64,000 nucleotides of DNA from Capsicum annuum (lineage: Eukaryota; Streptophyta; Magnoliopsida; Solanales; Solanaceae). Shown here in pieces: positions 11,173 through 23,639 of the stretch (the first letter of the stretch is position 1; each line of letters opens with the position of its first letter). Location: positions 151,778-215,777 of the forward strand of contig NW_025860903.1 of assembly GCF_002878395.1 (NCBI RefSeq), in the 5' to 3' direction. The position numbers and the translations under genes are program-made. The notes under the pieces were generated by a model, which was not told where the DNA came from, searched no databases, and was given only the letters and a program-made list of their open reading frames with translations.

Positions 11173-13603
11173 TGTAACACTCCATATTTTTATACTAGAA
11201 TTTAAACCGTCGTTCCTATGCCTATAAACTCTAATACCACGACTTACATTTGAATAAATGTGTCATGATCATTATCCTATTGAGAATATTTCTTATGAGG
11301 TGAGAAATTTTCATAGGAAGCACTGAGAGCAAAGTTGAGTTGAGAACACTTTTATTGATTGAGTTTTTGTATTCGATCCTACAAGGGTCAACTATAATTG
11401 GCTATACCTACCAGAATATATCGATTCAGGTGTTCTACTATATATAAAATGAAAAGTCTTTGAGTCTTCATTCCAATGCACTTGGTTTCACCTTAATCCG
11501 ATATCAGAGTGGAAAGTTATGGTCATTTTACTTTAGCATGTCCGTTTGTCAACAAGGTGACGTCTTGAGGTGATAAGCCATCAGTTATGTGACGACTTAT
11601 CATCCAAGTCGTCAGCCTTAACCAGAATGTTATCAACTTCAGCTACAAAGTGACGACTTGAGGTGATAATATATCAACTAAGTGATGACTTATTAACTAA
11701 GTCGTCACCCATAACTGTCTTAGCTACAAAAGTTACGACTTGAGTTGATAAGCCATCAACTAGTTGATAAGTTATCAACTCAAGTCATCAACTAAAAATT
11801 TCAGAAATTCTTATTTAGTTTTGTAGGGGTATTTTTGTCTTTTCCTTACCTCAAACCCTACCCTTCCCATGACTTAAAGCATCATATGACGTTATTTTCC
11901 CTCATATTCAATTACATAACATCTTATTTATTCTCCCATTCTTAAGAACAATAAGATTAGGGTTTCTTCCCAAGAACAAGAAACTCAAGCTTTCCTCCCC
12001 CAAGAATCCAAGAATTCAATTCTCCTCTTCAAGAATAACCAAGAATCTAAGTTCCCTAGTCCAAGAAGTTCAAGAAAGCTTTCAAGATCATATCCAAGTC
12101 TTTTAAGGTCAAGATTTCTCCATTAAATCAAGTCTATTAAGGTATGTGGAGTTATGAACAAGGATATTCTTTCATCTTTGTGCGCAAAACATGTTTTAAA
12201 GTTAAATTTACATGAATTTCAATGTAGAGTTCAGGCCCAATTACCATTATTTGAAGTTTAAGAAGTTATAAGTGATTTAAATGTTGAATTGCATATTTAC
12301 TTTCACAAGTTTATGCGTGAGACTTGATTTCACATATTGAGAATTGAATTTCATTATCTTGACTAGAATTGTTAAAGTATTTCAAGAATATTAATGTTGA
12401 GCATAAAGTTTTTGTGATTTGACATGATTTTCAAGCATGGGTTATAAGCCCCAAGTTTAAGTCTTGATATTTAAAGAAAGATGATGTTTAAACATTTTTT
12501 TGCTAAGCATGTATTCAGGTTTTATGCAAGAAATTAATCTTTTGATCCCAATCTAAGATAGAAATCCACAATTATTTATCTTGTTCATGATTTTAAGAAA
12601 GAGAAGTATAATTGGTTTTCATTATAAACCCTTGTGCTATTTTAAGGCGTATTTCCTAAAGTTTGAGCAATAAGTATGTGAGTAGTATGTAGCACCGAGT
12701 TGGGTATGATTCCAAATGTCTCATTCCCCAAAATACGCACCACGTAGGTTTAAGAGTGCCAATAGTGGGCTAAGTCTGTGATCACTCAGATAAGGTTCTA
12801 TTTTGATGGCAAGGGTAGAACAGCTCTTCCCATCGTGGGTAAGATGTTGGACTCCATGACAGCTCACATGGTTTATGTCGGTTAGAAGAAACCCCCAATA
12901 GAAATAGTAAAAGTCCAGCTTTTAGAACTAAGTGTTATTACTCACAAAGATTGTCTATGCTTTATTTACTCATTCATTATTATTTTGGAGTACATGTTTT
13001 ATTTGAGCTAAGGTGAGTCATTTACACTTAGCATGCATCTTTTGAAAGTTTTGTACAGAGATTGAGTTATTGTATTACTTGTGCATTAACCCCCACATGC
13101 TCAGTACATTCCAAAAGTACTGATCCACATATACGTCTATGTGCTACATTATCTTATAATGTGGGCACCGGTTGTAGCCGAGACATAACCATTAGGCAGT
13201 GTGCAGCTTCCAGCCAGTAGGTGATGAGTCTTTTTGATTTGAGGGCTCGAGTCAATCATAGTATCGAGTAGTATTTTGTTTATCTTTATTTAGTCATATT
13301 GATTATGGATAGTTGGGGGACATGTCCCGACTACATATAGTTAATACCAGTAGAGGCTTTATAGACAGGTAGTAGAGTTGATATACTTAATTCCACTTTT
13401 GTTTTGTATAGCAGGGTTGTAATCATTTTAATATTGTTTGGTATTGATCATATTCAGAAAAGATTTATCTTCTGCATATTTCTTTTGGATTTGTGTATTT
13501 TAAATCAGTTGCACGCGAGTCATGCCAGTATAAGGGTTAACTTGGAATCACTTGTGGTCTTAAGCACCGTGTGATGTCTAGGGGGTAGTCTCGGGATGTT
13601 ATA
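11173..13603 (+). repeat. LTR-A2 (2431 bp), 3' LTR of element A
   Basis: It is preceded by the tract CCCAAGGGGGAGATAA, starts TGTAACACTCC and ends GATGTTATA; the expected final ACA has become ATA. Its length equals LTR-A1. Landmarks: alpha cassette 11536-11800; AAGGTATGT 12139-12147; HP1 (12158-12165 with 12174-12181, eight pairs with one G-U); HP2 (13101-13107 with 13117-13123); HP3 (13144-13152 with 13156-13164, one wobble). Confidence 0.88.
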
Positions 13604-14725
13604 AAAGTCCTTGATCTAAGGCTTTCCTCTAAGAAAATAGTTGTAGAACATCTCATAAATAAAAATATAACGTGGAGGAGTCAACCCTTGTCCCTAGGTT
13701 ATAATTTGTTGTTTGAAAGGTGTTAAGCGAAGTCTTGTCTCTAAGGTAAGAGTTATTGAACATCACATAAATCAAAACATAATGTAGTAGTGTCAACTCT
13801 TGCCAATGAAACGTAACTTGTTATTTGAAAGTCATAAGTGACGCCTCTACAATGTGGTAGTGCCAACTCTTGCCCATGAAATGTAGCTTGCTGTTTGAAA
13901 GTCATAAGTCTTGCCTTTATAACTTAATAGCTGAAGGCTATTTTTATGAACTTTTTTTATTTGAGGTCAAAATTTGAAAGTCACCTTATTTTGGGACTAT
14001 TTCTGTAGTTTCCCCCTACTTCAAGCCTCACATGTAAATTAATATATGTTTTCTTACAACAATTCTTGAAGTAGTGGTATTTGTGAATAACAAAATTTTA
14101 TTTGAATTTGAACTTTAAAAAACATAGGACTATATCAAATTCAAGATATACTAGTTCAAATAAATCATGAATAAATATGATTGAATAAATTATTTAAATT
14201 CAATAAATATAAATTTTATTAATGAGCGAGTCCATTAATTTGAATTATAAATGTTAAGCTCACTTTGTCTAAGCTCAAACTATGATCTTATCTAGATATC
14301 TAAATTTATGATGCGTGTTAAATGATGTGGCATGTGAAATCACATAAAAGAGCTAGTATGATTATGCCACGGTCAAAATAACGTAGCATGTCTAGTCAAA
14401 GAAAAATTCATAAAAATATATCATATGTATAAGTGATGCATTCAAACTATCAAATATTGCCAAATCACTTCAATTTGATTATTGTCTAACATATTCTCAT
14501 AAGATTTTCAATTTACTGAAAGACAAACTTTAATTCGAAGTCTAAAATATCCATAAATTGTAAGAAAAAAATAAAATAAATCATTCACTAAACAATTATC
14601 TCAAAAACTGCTAACAATGAAGCAACCTACCTAGCTAAATCTCCTCACTTCCCACAAAGGAATTAAAAGAACTAATAAAACAGAGAATTAAAAAGCTCCC
14701 CCATAAGCCAACATTTGTTCTGCAT
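13604..14725. other. Spacer with a degenerate tandem repeat; otherwise no gene seen
   Basis: Three imperfect units lie at about 13667, 13779 and 13850, each with a GTGG/GTAGTAG..GTCAACTCTTGCC core followed by GTTTGAAAGTCATAAG. The first interval is about 111 bp and the second about 70 bp. From 13915 to 14725 the DNA is AT-rich with no LTR, repeat or coding signal that I can support. Confidence 0.5.
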
Positions 14726-14821
14726 TTATTCAAAAAGAACCTTCAAATATCTATCCAACTCAGCTTGTTCCTCATATGTTATCTCTCCTATTTCATACAA
14801 CTTAAATGACAAAATATTGAT
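14726..14821 (-). pseudogene. Exon-like terminal ORF of an unrecognised host gene
   Basis: On the minus strand, a TTTTTTATAG acceptor (14822-14831) is followed by 31 open codons and a TAA stop (14726-14728). The peptide has the composition of a real protein C-terminus, including the run YEIGEITYEEQAELDRYLK. The LTR of element C starts only 24 bp upstream of this exon in gene orientation, so an insertion into the preceding intron would have cut it from its gene. The host-gene exons at 24990-27322 share its strand, but the phase leaving 24990 gives an early stop if joined directly. Either exons are missing or this is another gene. Confidence 0.35.
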
Positions 14822-14844
14822 CTATAAAAAAAGCAGTAATATAT

Positions 14845-17309
14845 TGTAATACCCCGTATTTCCCTAGCTTAGTTTAGCTCTCAATACATGAGAATTCCTA
14901 TATAAATTTTTTAACACACATAGAATTTTATAGCTTAAGACCCATCATTGTGTAGGGAATTCAGTTAGCTTTTCAACGATATAAGATTTGCCCAAATTCG
15001 ATATCCGGATGAGAAGTTATGACCCATTTAGTAAAACAGTGTGCCAAACTATGCAACACCACGTCACAATGACAGGCCAAATGGAAATTGTCAGTTTCGA
15101 GTGAAACTTCATAACTCCAGCGTGTCACAGAGAAGTCCAGTTCCCAATTGGCTTTTTCCAGTGTGTCAATGCGATAATGGCGCATCGCGCCGGAGTGCTA
15201 TTTTGCAATTGTCACTTTTCAGTGAGACTCTGCGATACCTTTGCATCGCGTCAATGTGCAATTTTGCACTCGTCCTTTGACTGCACTAGACGACAAAATC
15301 TAGTGGCTCACCGCGATGCCACCGTGTTGCTGTGATGGCCGAAATTGGGACTTTTAGTGATGATAATTTAATTCTTTTCAGGGGCATTTAGATCTTTTTC
15401 GATGACCCTAATCAGCCCCAAACACGAGATTTAATCCCTAATAACCTAATTAGTCACTATTTGTTTGAATTTTTTCCCAAAATCAAGAGCAGTCTCTCAA
15501 TTAACAAAATCCTAGCCTTTAAGAACCAAGAGCAATCCTCAAGAATTTCACTAAGAGAATTAAAGAACTCATCTTCCCAGGTATGTTAGGTGTTCATCCA
15601 TGGATTCTTACCACCCATGGAGCCCAAGAATTCCTTTTAAAAAAATACAAGATTTAAATTTCATGATCTACATATTTGAATTAGATTGTAATCATGTTTA
15701 TGATGTTTATTTGGGTATCAATCCACGATTAATTACAAGTTTCATGAAATTAAGATAGCATGTGTGATGAATTATGTGACTTTTTATGTGTTCACTCCTT
15801 GAATTTACAAGTTGAATATAGTAACCTTGATACTTATATATGTTTATATTATTATTATATGAAATAATCATGCTCCCCAAGTGTTTGTTAGAATTCCTAT
15901 GTGAGTTGAATAGTGCAACCATGATATGTTAGCGTGTGTTCCATTCATATACAATTTCATGCCATGTAAATGTTTGATGATATACCTCAATGAATGAATT
16001 GTGACAAAGTGACTAGCTATTATGCTTTCAAGATTGTGCTATGTTTTACTATTTATATTATCGAGTCCTGGGGGTATTCATTACCCAAAAAATCTAGCTA
16101 TTTACCTAGACCACATTAGCTACAGAATTATCTCAATAAGGTCATGAACAGTAATGCTCAGTCAGTGACAGAACTCAGTGAAACTTACTCCAGTTTAGTT
16201 TAATAATTATTGTCATTCAATTGGGAGTAGGCTTCAGCACCGAGCAAACCCAAGGATGAGAGATCACTTGCCAGTAGAGGGTGTGATCCTTAGTAGCAGT
16301 CCTTGTATTCCAGAACCATGTAGCCAGCGTAGGTTGAGATATTAACCTACCAGTTGAGGATTGATAAGGTGCTTACCTGCCAGTTAAGGCTAATACCGTT
16401 CTCGTCAGGGAACCTACCAGTAAGGGTGACCCTTAGTCCTTCGGGATGACTTTTAAGTGGATCCACAAATCCAGTATCTATACCCATGATACGGTACTGA
16501 CACCCTTCCAACTGGAGTTACAGGTTAGACCCTAATTAGTTCAGAGACGGACATGTCAGTTAGATTATTAACTCCCACAGTTTTAATTTTAGTCTTCAAT
16601 ATAGAACTCAGTTCACTTCTACAGAATCAGGACTGTTAGTAACAGTGAACCAGTTATCAGTAGTCTCAGATATTAATTGCTCAGTTATTAAAACTCAGTA
16701 TTTATTTTTAGTATGAATCTCAAATGCATTATATATATATGTACATGCACAGTATTGCATACTCACTTCTTACAAAAATTTAGTTATCCATGTATTTAGC
16801 CTTACCTCTTCTAGCATACCAGTACATTCTATGTACTAATCGCATACTCTTTTCTGTGCTCTGATGTCTCATATCATAGGTTCAAATGCTCAGATTCCTG
16901 ACCGCGCTTAGCCAAATTCAGTCAGTAGTAGCAGATCTAGTAGTGAGTCCTCATCTATCGAGGATATTTTTTTATTTCAGTATTACAGTAGATTAAATAT
17001 TTTAATAGTTGGAGTTAGTTGGGGGCTTGTTCTATCCACTCCCTATTTAGACAGTTCAGTTAGAGGCTTTTCAGACTAGACTAGTCCAGACAGTGTTACA
17101 TTTTTCAGATATTGTTTTTAGTATTTCCATCACTATTCAGTATTTGATTTCAGATTGTGTGAACCTTATGAAATTTACAGCCAACTTCCATTTTTAGTTT
17201 CAATATTATTATTCAGTTTTCATAGCAGGTACTAGTCATGGATTAACTTATGATCCTTCGGGGTCATAAGCATCGTGTAGCGTCCGAGTTGCAGACTCAA
17301 GGTGTTACA
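14845..17309 (+). repeat. LTR-C (2465 bp), 5' LTR of chromovirus C
   Basis: It starts TGTAATACCCCG, ends GGTGTTACA, and is followed by a perfect tRNA-Met primer site. Landmarks: GATGAGAAGTTATGACCCATTTA before the cassette (15038-15350); CAGGTATGT (15578-15586); HP1 TCCATGG (15597-15603) with CCATGGA (15615-15621); the core GGGAGTAGGCTTCAGCACCGAG near 16225; HP2 at 16820-16838 (weakened). Short ORFs on both strands at 14973-15280 lie within the cassette and are not genes. No matching 3' LTR is in the window. Confidence 0.88.
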
Positions 17310-17313
17310 AACT

Positions 17314-17326
17314 TGGTATCAGAGCC
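17314..17326 (+). promoter_or_regulatory. Primer-binding site, element C
   Basis: TGGTATCAGAGCC is a perfect match to the plant initiator tRNA-Met 3' end complement. It begins 5 bp after the LTR end. Confidence 0.93.
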
Positions 17327-17533
17327 TAATATTCAACAGAGTCCTAGGGAGTCTAAAATCCATGTCAAGTAGAGTCTTGTGCATGGGTGTGTAGTGCACC
17401 ATACTTATAGGCAAGAAGCTAGGAGATATTTTTAGGAAGAGTTTCCCTTCTTTCTGTAATCATGTCATGTGAGCGAGCATGAGCTTAAGTTAAACTCCCA
17501 GTCTAATTCATTTCTTCTTTATGTTTACAGAAA

Positions 17534-18206
17534 ATGCCTCCCAAAAAAGCTTACGGAAGATGGAATGAAAATCAGCCAGTGCCTCAGCCTATTCAGGTAG
17601 ATCACTTGGACGAGTATGTCTCCCATGCAGAATTTTGAGTTGCGTTCACCACTCTGTCCCATTTTTTAGAAGCTTAGAATGAACGGCCAGCCATTGTTTA
17701 GACCAATCTAGTGGACAATACTACTGGGACCTAGATTCAGGACTTCACCAGAACGAGCCTTTCATTATTTTTCGGATCTAAGTCTGAAGAGGATCCACAG
17801 GAGTTCCTCGATTAGGTGTAGAAAGTCACGGATATTATGGTAGTGAATTCTAGTGAGAGTGCTGAGTTAGCTGCCTACCAGCTACAAGACGTAGCTCATA
17901 CGTGGTTTAAGTAGTGGAAGGTAGACATGGGCGCAGATGCAGGGCCCATAGAGTGGAAAGAGTTTGCTATTGCTTTTCTAGACAGATTCTTTTCCTTATC
18001 ATTAAGTAAATCCAAGGTGTTAGAGTTCATCAATCTCAAGTAGGCAACATAAGTGTGAAAGAGTATTCCCTCCAATTTACTTAGTTAGCCAGGTATGTTC
18101 CCCATGTAGTAGCAAATAATAGGTTCAGAATAAGTAAGTTCGTATCTGGGGTGTTAGAGAGTGTGGTCAAGGAGTGTAGAACTCTGATATTTATTAAGGA
18201 GATGGC
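17534..18206 (+). pseudogene. gag: Broken gag of chromovirus C (5' part)
   Basis: Gag forms the capsid particle that packages the element RNA. The frame opens at 17534 with MPPKK, three bases after a splice-acceptor-like TTTATGTTTACAG. It shows family-typical pieces: VSHAEF, IQDFTR, a TAYQLQ-like stretch (AAYQLQDVAHTW region) and the WK block near 17915. Many in-frame stops interrupt it, nearly all TAG at positions where relatives have glutamine (CAG). The frame is cut at 18206 by antisense element R. The 3' half of gag, with the zinc knuckle, and all of pol are absent. No function is possible. Confidence 0.85.
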
Positions 18207-20632
18207 TGTAACACCCCAAATCTAGTACCCGAAATGCTACAGGGTGTTCATGACCCCGAAGGACCACAAGCTAACCCATGACTGATATCTATAACTGAGC
18301 ACTGCATAACATACTGTATAAATGCAGAATAAAAGGCTGAAAGGCCATAAGGTTAAAAATTTTTTGATAGAATATAACATCTGGAGATACGGTATATTAA
18401 TATAACAAATGACTAAAATAATGGTCTGAACATGCTATAGTCTGGAAGCCTCTAAAATTGACTGAATAAGGAGTTGATTGGACATGTCCCCAATAACTCC
18501 AACTACTGAAATAAACTAAGTACTGAAAGAATGAAATAATCAAATAATAACATCCTCGAATGATGAGGAATCACTGCTAGTCTGACTGCTAAAACTGGAA
18601 TGCTACTGATGCTCTAGAGTTCGTGCTTCTGAACCTATGGTATAAATACAATAGCACAAATGCATTAGTACGATTGAATGTACTAGTATGTAAGTGAGGT
18701 AGGCTGAATGGAAGGGTTTATATACATGAACAATACTGATTGACTGAGTAACATGAACGTGAGAACATATGCATAAATATATAACTATAATTGAGATTGT
18801 GAAAACACTAATTATTGAGTCTGAATACTGAAAACATGGATTTCTGATAACTGATATGACTGATACTGAGTGACTGTGTCTGACATTCTAGGTTTTGATG
18901 GAATTAGCTGAGTTCCTACTGAGCTCAGTGACTATATCTAACAATACTGAATTCTGTAGAACTATCTGAGTTATATTACTGATACCAAAGACTGAGACTG
19001 AGACCATGAGAAGTAGTCATCTAATTGACATGCCCCAAAACAGATAATATAATTGAGTTGGGGTCCAATCTGTAACCCCTATTGGAAGGGTGTCAACCAC
19101 GCTTCTGGTAAGGACAAGTTGTGAGTAATCCCTCATCTAACAGGTACTCTAAGGAGAACAGTAGGACCCTCATATAACAGCTTTACACCTTATCTACCCT
19201 CAACTAGTAGGTTTGATGTCTCAACCTACACTGGCACATAGTTCTAGACGCAAGAATTACTTCTAAGAATCACACCCTCTAATAACAGGTGAGTTCCCAT
19301 CCTTGGGCTCACTCGGTGCAGAATCCTACTCCCATATGAATAGAAACTGAACATGATTAAATTAACTGAACTAGAATACATTCATCGAGTTCCGTTGACT
19401 GATAAAATACTACTGAGATTACTGAATTTCTAAGATTTCTGAGATTACTGAGTTTATTGAGTTTTCCTGAGTCACATGATTGTCTGAGTTCTATGAATCA
19501 TGGATTGACTGAGAGTATCTAGAAAACATGACACTAGCTTTAGGCTCACAGCTAAATTATCAGGTATAACTACCCCAGGACTTGATAGCATGAAATTGAC
19601 AAGACATGAAACTTTTTGACACATGACCATAGTCAACAATTTATAGTACAATCATTAGGGATTTTCATGATGTATTCTCATGCTATAAGCTTACACATGA
19701 ATAGGAATGCACGTAAACATATCATAATTTTATAAGCCTAATCTCATGAGCATTACGTCAACCCATTACAAAGCATGACAATAACGTGGGAGTCATTTCA
19801 AATATAAGGAAAAAACATAGATTCATCAATTTTGGTTACAAATGAGTCATAAGACATAATTCCTATTATCTTAGTCATTTTATCAAACACCTTGCATGCA
19901 TATGTTTAGGCTTAGGCATGAATATTAAAATAATACTTCATGGAAACATTTTACCCTTCCAATGCAAGAATTTCAACCACATACTGACATATTTTCATGA
20001 TAGTCATTAAAGACTTCAACTTGGAAATCTAGCAACAACATAAACATGGACATAATTCAATTCGTACCATGGAATCCAAAGTTTATATTTCAAATAGGGT
20101 TTTTGAGCTTCGTGGATGGAAGGAACCTATGAATTAACACTTGACATACTTGGGTGGATGATTTCTTGAAGATTGGTAGAGGAAAGCTTGAATTATTAAC
20201 TTGGAATTAAACACCTAGGATTTCTTGTTCTTGGGAATTGATCTTTGAGAGAAATCCTAATTTAGTGTTATAGATGAATAATGAAGTTATGAGCTCTCAT
20301 CGGGTATAATTAGGGGTCAAATCGAGTGGAAAAAAACCCAAATACCCTTTTAAAATGGCTTAAAATTGCTGATAAAAAATGACGATGTTTCGGGCAACGA
20401 TCCATCGCTAGCTCGATGGTCTGTCAGTTCTGACCCTCGCACTTTGCCAGAACCTGAACTTTCTGCCTCGTCTATGATGGTTTGGGCGATGGTCCATCGT
20501 TAGCTCAATGATCCATCGTTCTTGGCCATCACACTTGACCATAAGTCGGGTTCACTGCCTTAATCGTGATGGCTTGGGAGACGGTCCATCACTAGCTCGA
20601 CGATCCATCGGCTTGACTTTCGCTTCTAGGCA
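18207..20632 (-). repeat. LTR of element R, main segment
   Basis: The plus strand begins TGTAACACCCC, the complement of an LTR end. The rest of this LTR (its 5' ~212 bp) lies at 23070-23281, separated by the solo LTR B'; total about 2.64 kb. The cassette at about 20380-20625 is beta type as in LTR-B (CCATCGCTAGCTCGATGG and variants). A donor-like AAGTATGTC lies near 20145 on the minus strand, but HP1 is no longer recognisable in this copy. Confidence 0.82.
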
Positions 20633-23064
20633 TATAATACCCTGAATTTTCCTTAAGTCTAATTTCGTCTCTATAAGATTGAGGAATGAATTACAAAGTG
20701 AGTAATATTTAAATCATATAGAATTTTCTTAATTTTGACTTTTTTTTCATGTGAGAAATTGAATTAGCTTTCCAATGATATAAGATTCAACCAAATCAGA
20801 TAACAGGAAAAATGTTATGGATAATTGAAGTTCCAGTCATATAACACTATCATTTTAGTATTTGGCACATCACAGAGAGGGTCTATTTAACAATTGCCAA
20901 ATTCCAGTAGAACTGCATGATTGTGATGTGTTGTGCTGAAGTTCCAGGTCCCAACCAGTGGGACAGCATGATGGCTCTGCGTCGCGGTGACTCCCAGATT
21001 CCCATTTGTCAATTTCCAGTGAGCCACCGTGATAGTGGCGCGTCATGGTGGCCCATAAAGTCGGGTTTCTAGTTTAATTTTTTCAGCTTCGTACAAAAGT
21101 TAAAATGCATTTTGGACTTTTTCCAATCCTCTTAAGCTGTACAAACATCAGAATTAAGGTCACTACAAGCATCATATGAGATTTTTTTCAAGATTTCCCT
21201 CAACCAAAAACCCTAATCATCCAAATCCTCTTCCAAGAACCTCAAGGGTTCACCATAGATTTTCTAAATTGAGTCAAGATTAAAGGTTCCCAAGTCAAAG
21301 GCTTCAAGAACCCTCATTCAAAAGTACGAATCGAGTCCCAAAAGATAGATTTCATCCAAAGCTTCTAATTCAAGGTATGTGGGGTTTGAACAAGAACACT
21401 CCTTCCATTCTAGTGCCCAAAATTTGCACTAATTTACAAAGATACATGATTTTACATGTTTTCCTATGAATTTGAAGTATGAATTTATACCCTATGTGGT
21501 TGTTCATGGGATTATGAGATTTTGAATGTTTTAGAAGTTGAATTTTATGAGTATGAGTATATTTTTATGAGTATTGCTGAAATTTTCAGATTTCCAAATG
21601 ATTTATGCATGTTTCTGATTTAAAGTATGAATTTTTAGATGTTTGATCATGATATTGACATATGGGTCATTAATCCCTATTTTAGAATGTGATTTTGAGA
21701 ATTGTTGTGCTACATGCCCCTTAAAATTAGACTATTTTAAAATAATTTAGAAAGATTCGACCCTTTGGTCACAATAGAGTTGAAATCCACTTTACGAAAT
21801 GAGATTACAGACTTCATAATTGATTTCCTTATGAAATATGAGATTACTTTTAAAGTGGATTTTTCTTGAGATTTTGAGCATAAGATTGGGAGTAATATTT
21901 AGCATCGAGTTGGGTAAGTTACTATGGTTTCATACCCAGAACTACGTGCCACCGTAGGTTGAGATACTTATTCCCACTATATGTGGATGACTGAGATAGT
22001 GATCACTGAGATAGATTATTATATTCCGATGACAAGGGTAGAACAACCCTAACCTTACGGGGGCTAGTCGTGGGACACTATGGATGCTCACATGGTGTAC
22101 ATGTCGGTTAGAAGAACCTCCCAAAAGATGTCCCCACTCTTAAAATAGTTTTAGTTATTTAAAGTCTTGAGATAAAGTGCTTTCCCCACAGAATAAGCTT
22201 TAAGATTTCCAAAGCCTAAGACAGAGTACTTTCCAAATTTTAGAAACTAAGTGTAAAAGCTCACAACTTATTCAGATATTATTTTACTTAAGATTTCAAT
22301 TATAGAATTACAGTTACAATTTTCAGAAATAAAGGTGAGCCTTTTCCACTTAGCCTATAGGATTTGAGAATACGAAAAGAATACAGATTTTAGAACTAAG
22401 TGTAATGACTCACGATATTTATACTATATGCTTTACTATTCATGATTTATATGCTCAGATTTCAGATTTACTCAGCTATGTGAGTCATTTACATCTAGCA
22501 TGCATGATTTTATAAACTGTGATGATATTGAGATGTTATTTTACTTATGCATTCAACCCCATATACTCAGTACATCCTTAAAGTACTGATCCACATATAT
22601 GTCTATATGCTACATTGTCTCATAATGTAGTTACAAGTTCTAGTATGCACATTTAGACTCAGACAGTTGCAGATTCCAGCCAGCAAGATGATGAGTCCTC
22701 CTTCCTCGAGGACTTCAGTTAGATTTATTTATGTCCTTTACTTTCTTATTCCTATGTACTGATTAGTGGTAGCTGGGGTCACATCCTAACTATCTATAGT
22801 TAGTATTAGTAGAGGTTTCATAGACAATCAGTAGAGTTAATGTATTCAATTTCAGTTTTTTTTTTGTAAAAGTAGAGTTGTAATCATGTGAATTTAGTTT
22901 TGTATTGATCAGATTCAGAAAAGAGTTATCTCCCACAAATTTTGTACAGATTTATGCATTTTATTTAGTTGCTTATGAGTTATGCTAGTAGAAGGGTTTT
23001 CTTGGGGTCAATTGTGACCCTAAGCCCCGTATGACATCTCGAGACCCATTTTTGGGGCATTACA
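20633..23064 (+). repeat. Solo LTR B' (2432 bp) with target-site duplication
   Basis: It starts TATAATACCCTGAA (TG lost to TA), ends GGGGCATTACA, and is flanked by AGGCA (20628-20632) and GGGCA (23065-23069), a 5-bp duplication with one change. No internal region is present, so it is a solo LTR left by LTR-LTR recombination. The first ~150 bp match LTR-B, but the cassette (20830-21060) is gamma type as in C and F: CCACC (21024-21028) pairs with GGTGG (21047-21051) around TGA/TCA. AAGGTATGT is at 21372-21380, HP2 at 22567-22573/22583-22589, and HP3 at 22610-22616/22624-22630 (perfect). A minus-strand ORF at 21942-22124 is only LTR sequence. Confidence 0.9.
22567..22630 (+). other. HP2 and HP3 stem-loops (solo LTR B')
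   Basis: TCAGTAC (22567-22573) pairs with GTACTGA (22583-22589), then CTACATT (22610-22616) with AATGTAG (22624-22630). Both are perfect 7-bp stems. The pair lies ~435 bp before the LTR end, as in the other families. Confidence 0.7.
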
Positions 23065-23069
23065 GGGCA

Positions 23070-23281
23070 GTTCCGATAGTTTTTTGTAAAGCCTACATAA
23101 CTTTTCACCTCAATACCAGATTTGGATGAAATTATATCGTTGGAAAGATAATTCAATTTCCCACATGATAAAAATTCAAAATTGGGGAAATTCTATCTGA
23201 TTTAATCATTAATCATTTAGGAAGTCATCACTAACTCTTCTGGAGACTAGATTTGACTTAAAGAAAGTTCAGGGTATTACA
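23070..23281 (-). repeat. 5' end of the LTR of element R
   Basis: The minus-strand sequence begins TGTAATACCCTGAAC at 23281 and continues through GATATAATTTCATCCAAATC and GAAAAGTTATG to the insertion point of solo LTR B'. It joins the segment at 18207-20632. Confidence 0.85.
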
Positions 23282-23296
23282 ATATCTCCCCCTTAG
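23282..23296 (-). promoter_or_regulatory. Polypurine tract of element R
   Basis: The minus strand reads CCTAAGGGGGAGATAT directly before the LTR start TGTAATACCC, the usual plus-strand primer site for these elements. Confidence 0.85.
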
Positions 23297-23639
23297 GAAT
23301 ATTTATCCTCAAATGGGACTGACTAGACTGAGAAAGCTCATAGACTGATCTTACTTAAGGGACGTGAACATTGAACATGTCTATATGACTGAAACTTCTG
23401 ATATACTAAAAATCATACTGAATATGCATGTCTGATGTATGGATATGTGACGAATAGTCTTCATGAATATATGAATGAGATTATTGAGAAGCTAAGTTTC
23501 TCATGATGAGAATGCATATCTGATGCATGAATACATGACTGACATAATAGATGAACATATGACTGGATATGCAAAGGTATTTGATACCAAGTTTATAACT
23601 GAAATCTGAACATAAAACTGAATAAGCTTAAAGAAAGCT

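Noticed and set aside
15041..15280. 79-codon plus-strand ORF and the overlapping 70-codon minus-strand ORF
   Set aside because: Both lie in the GC-rich cassette of LTR-C, where stop codons are rare; no conserved protein content.
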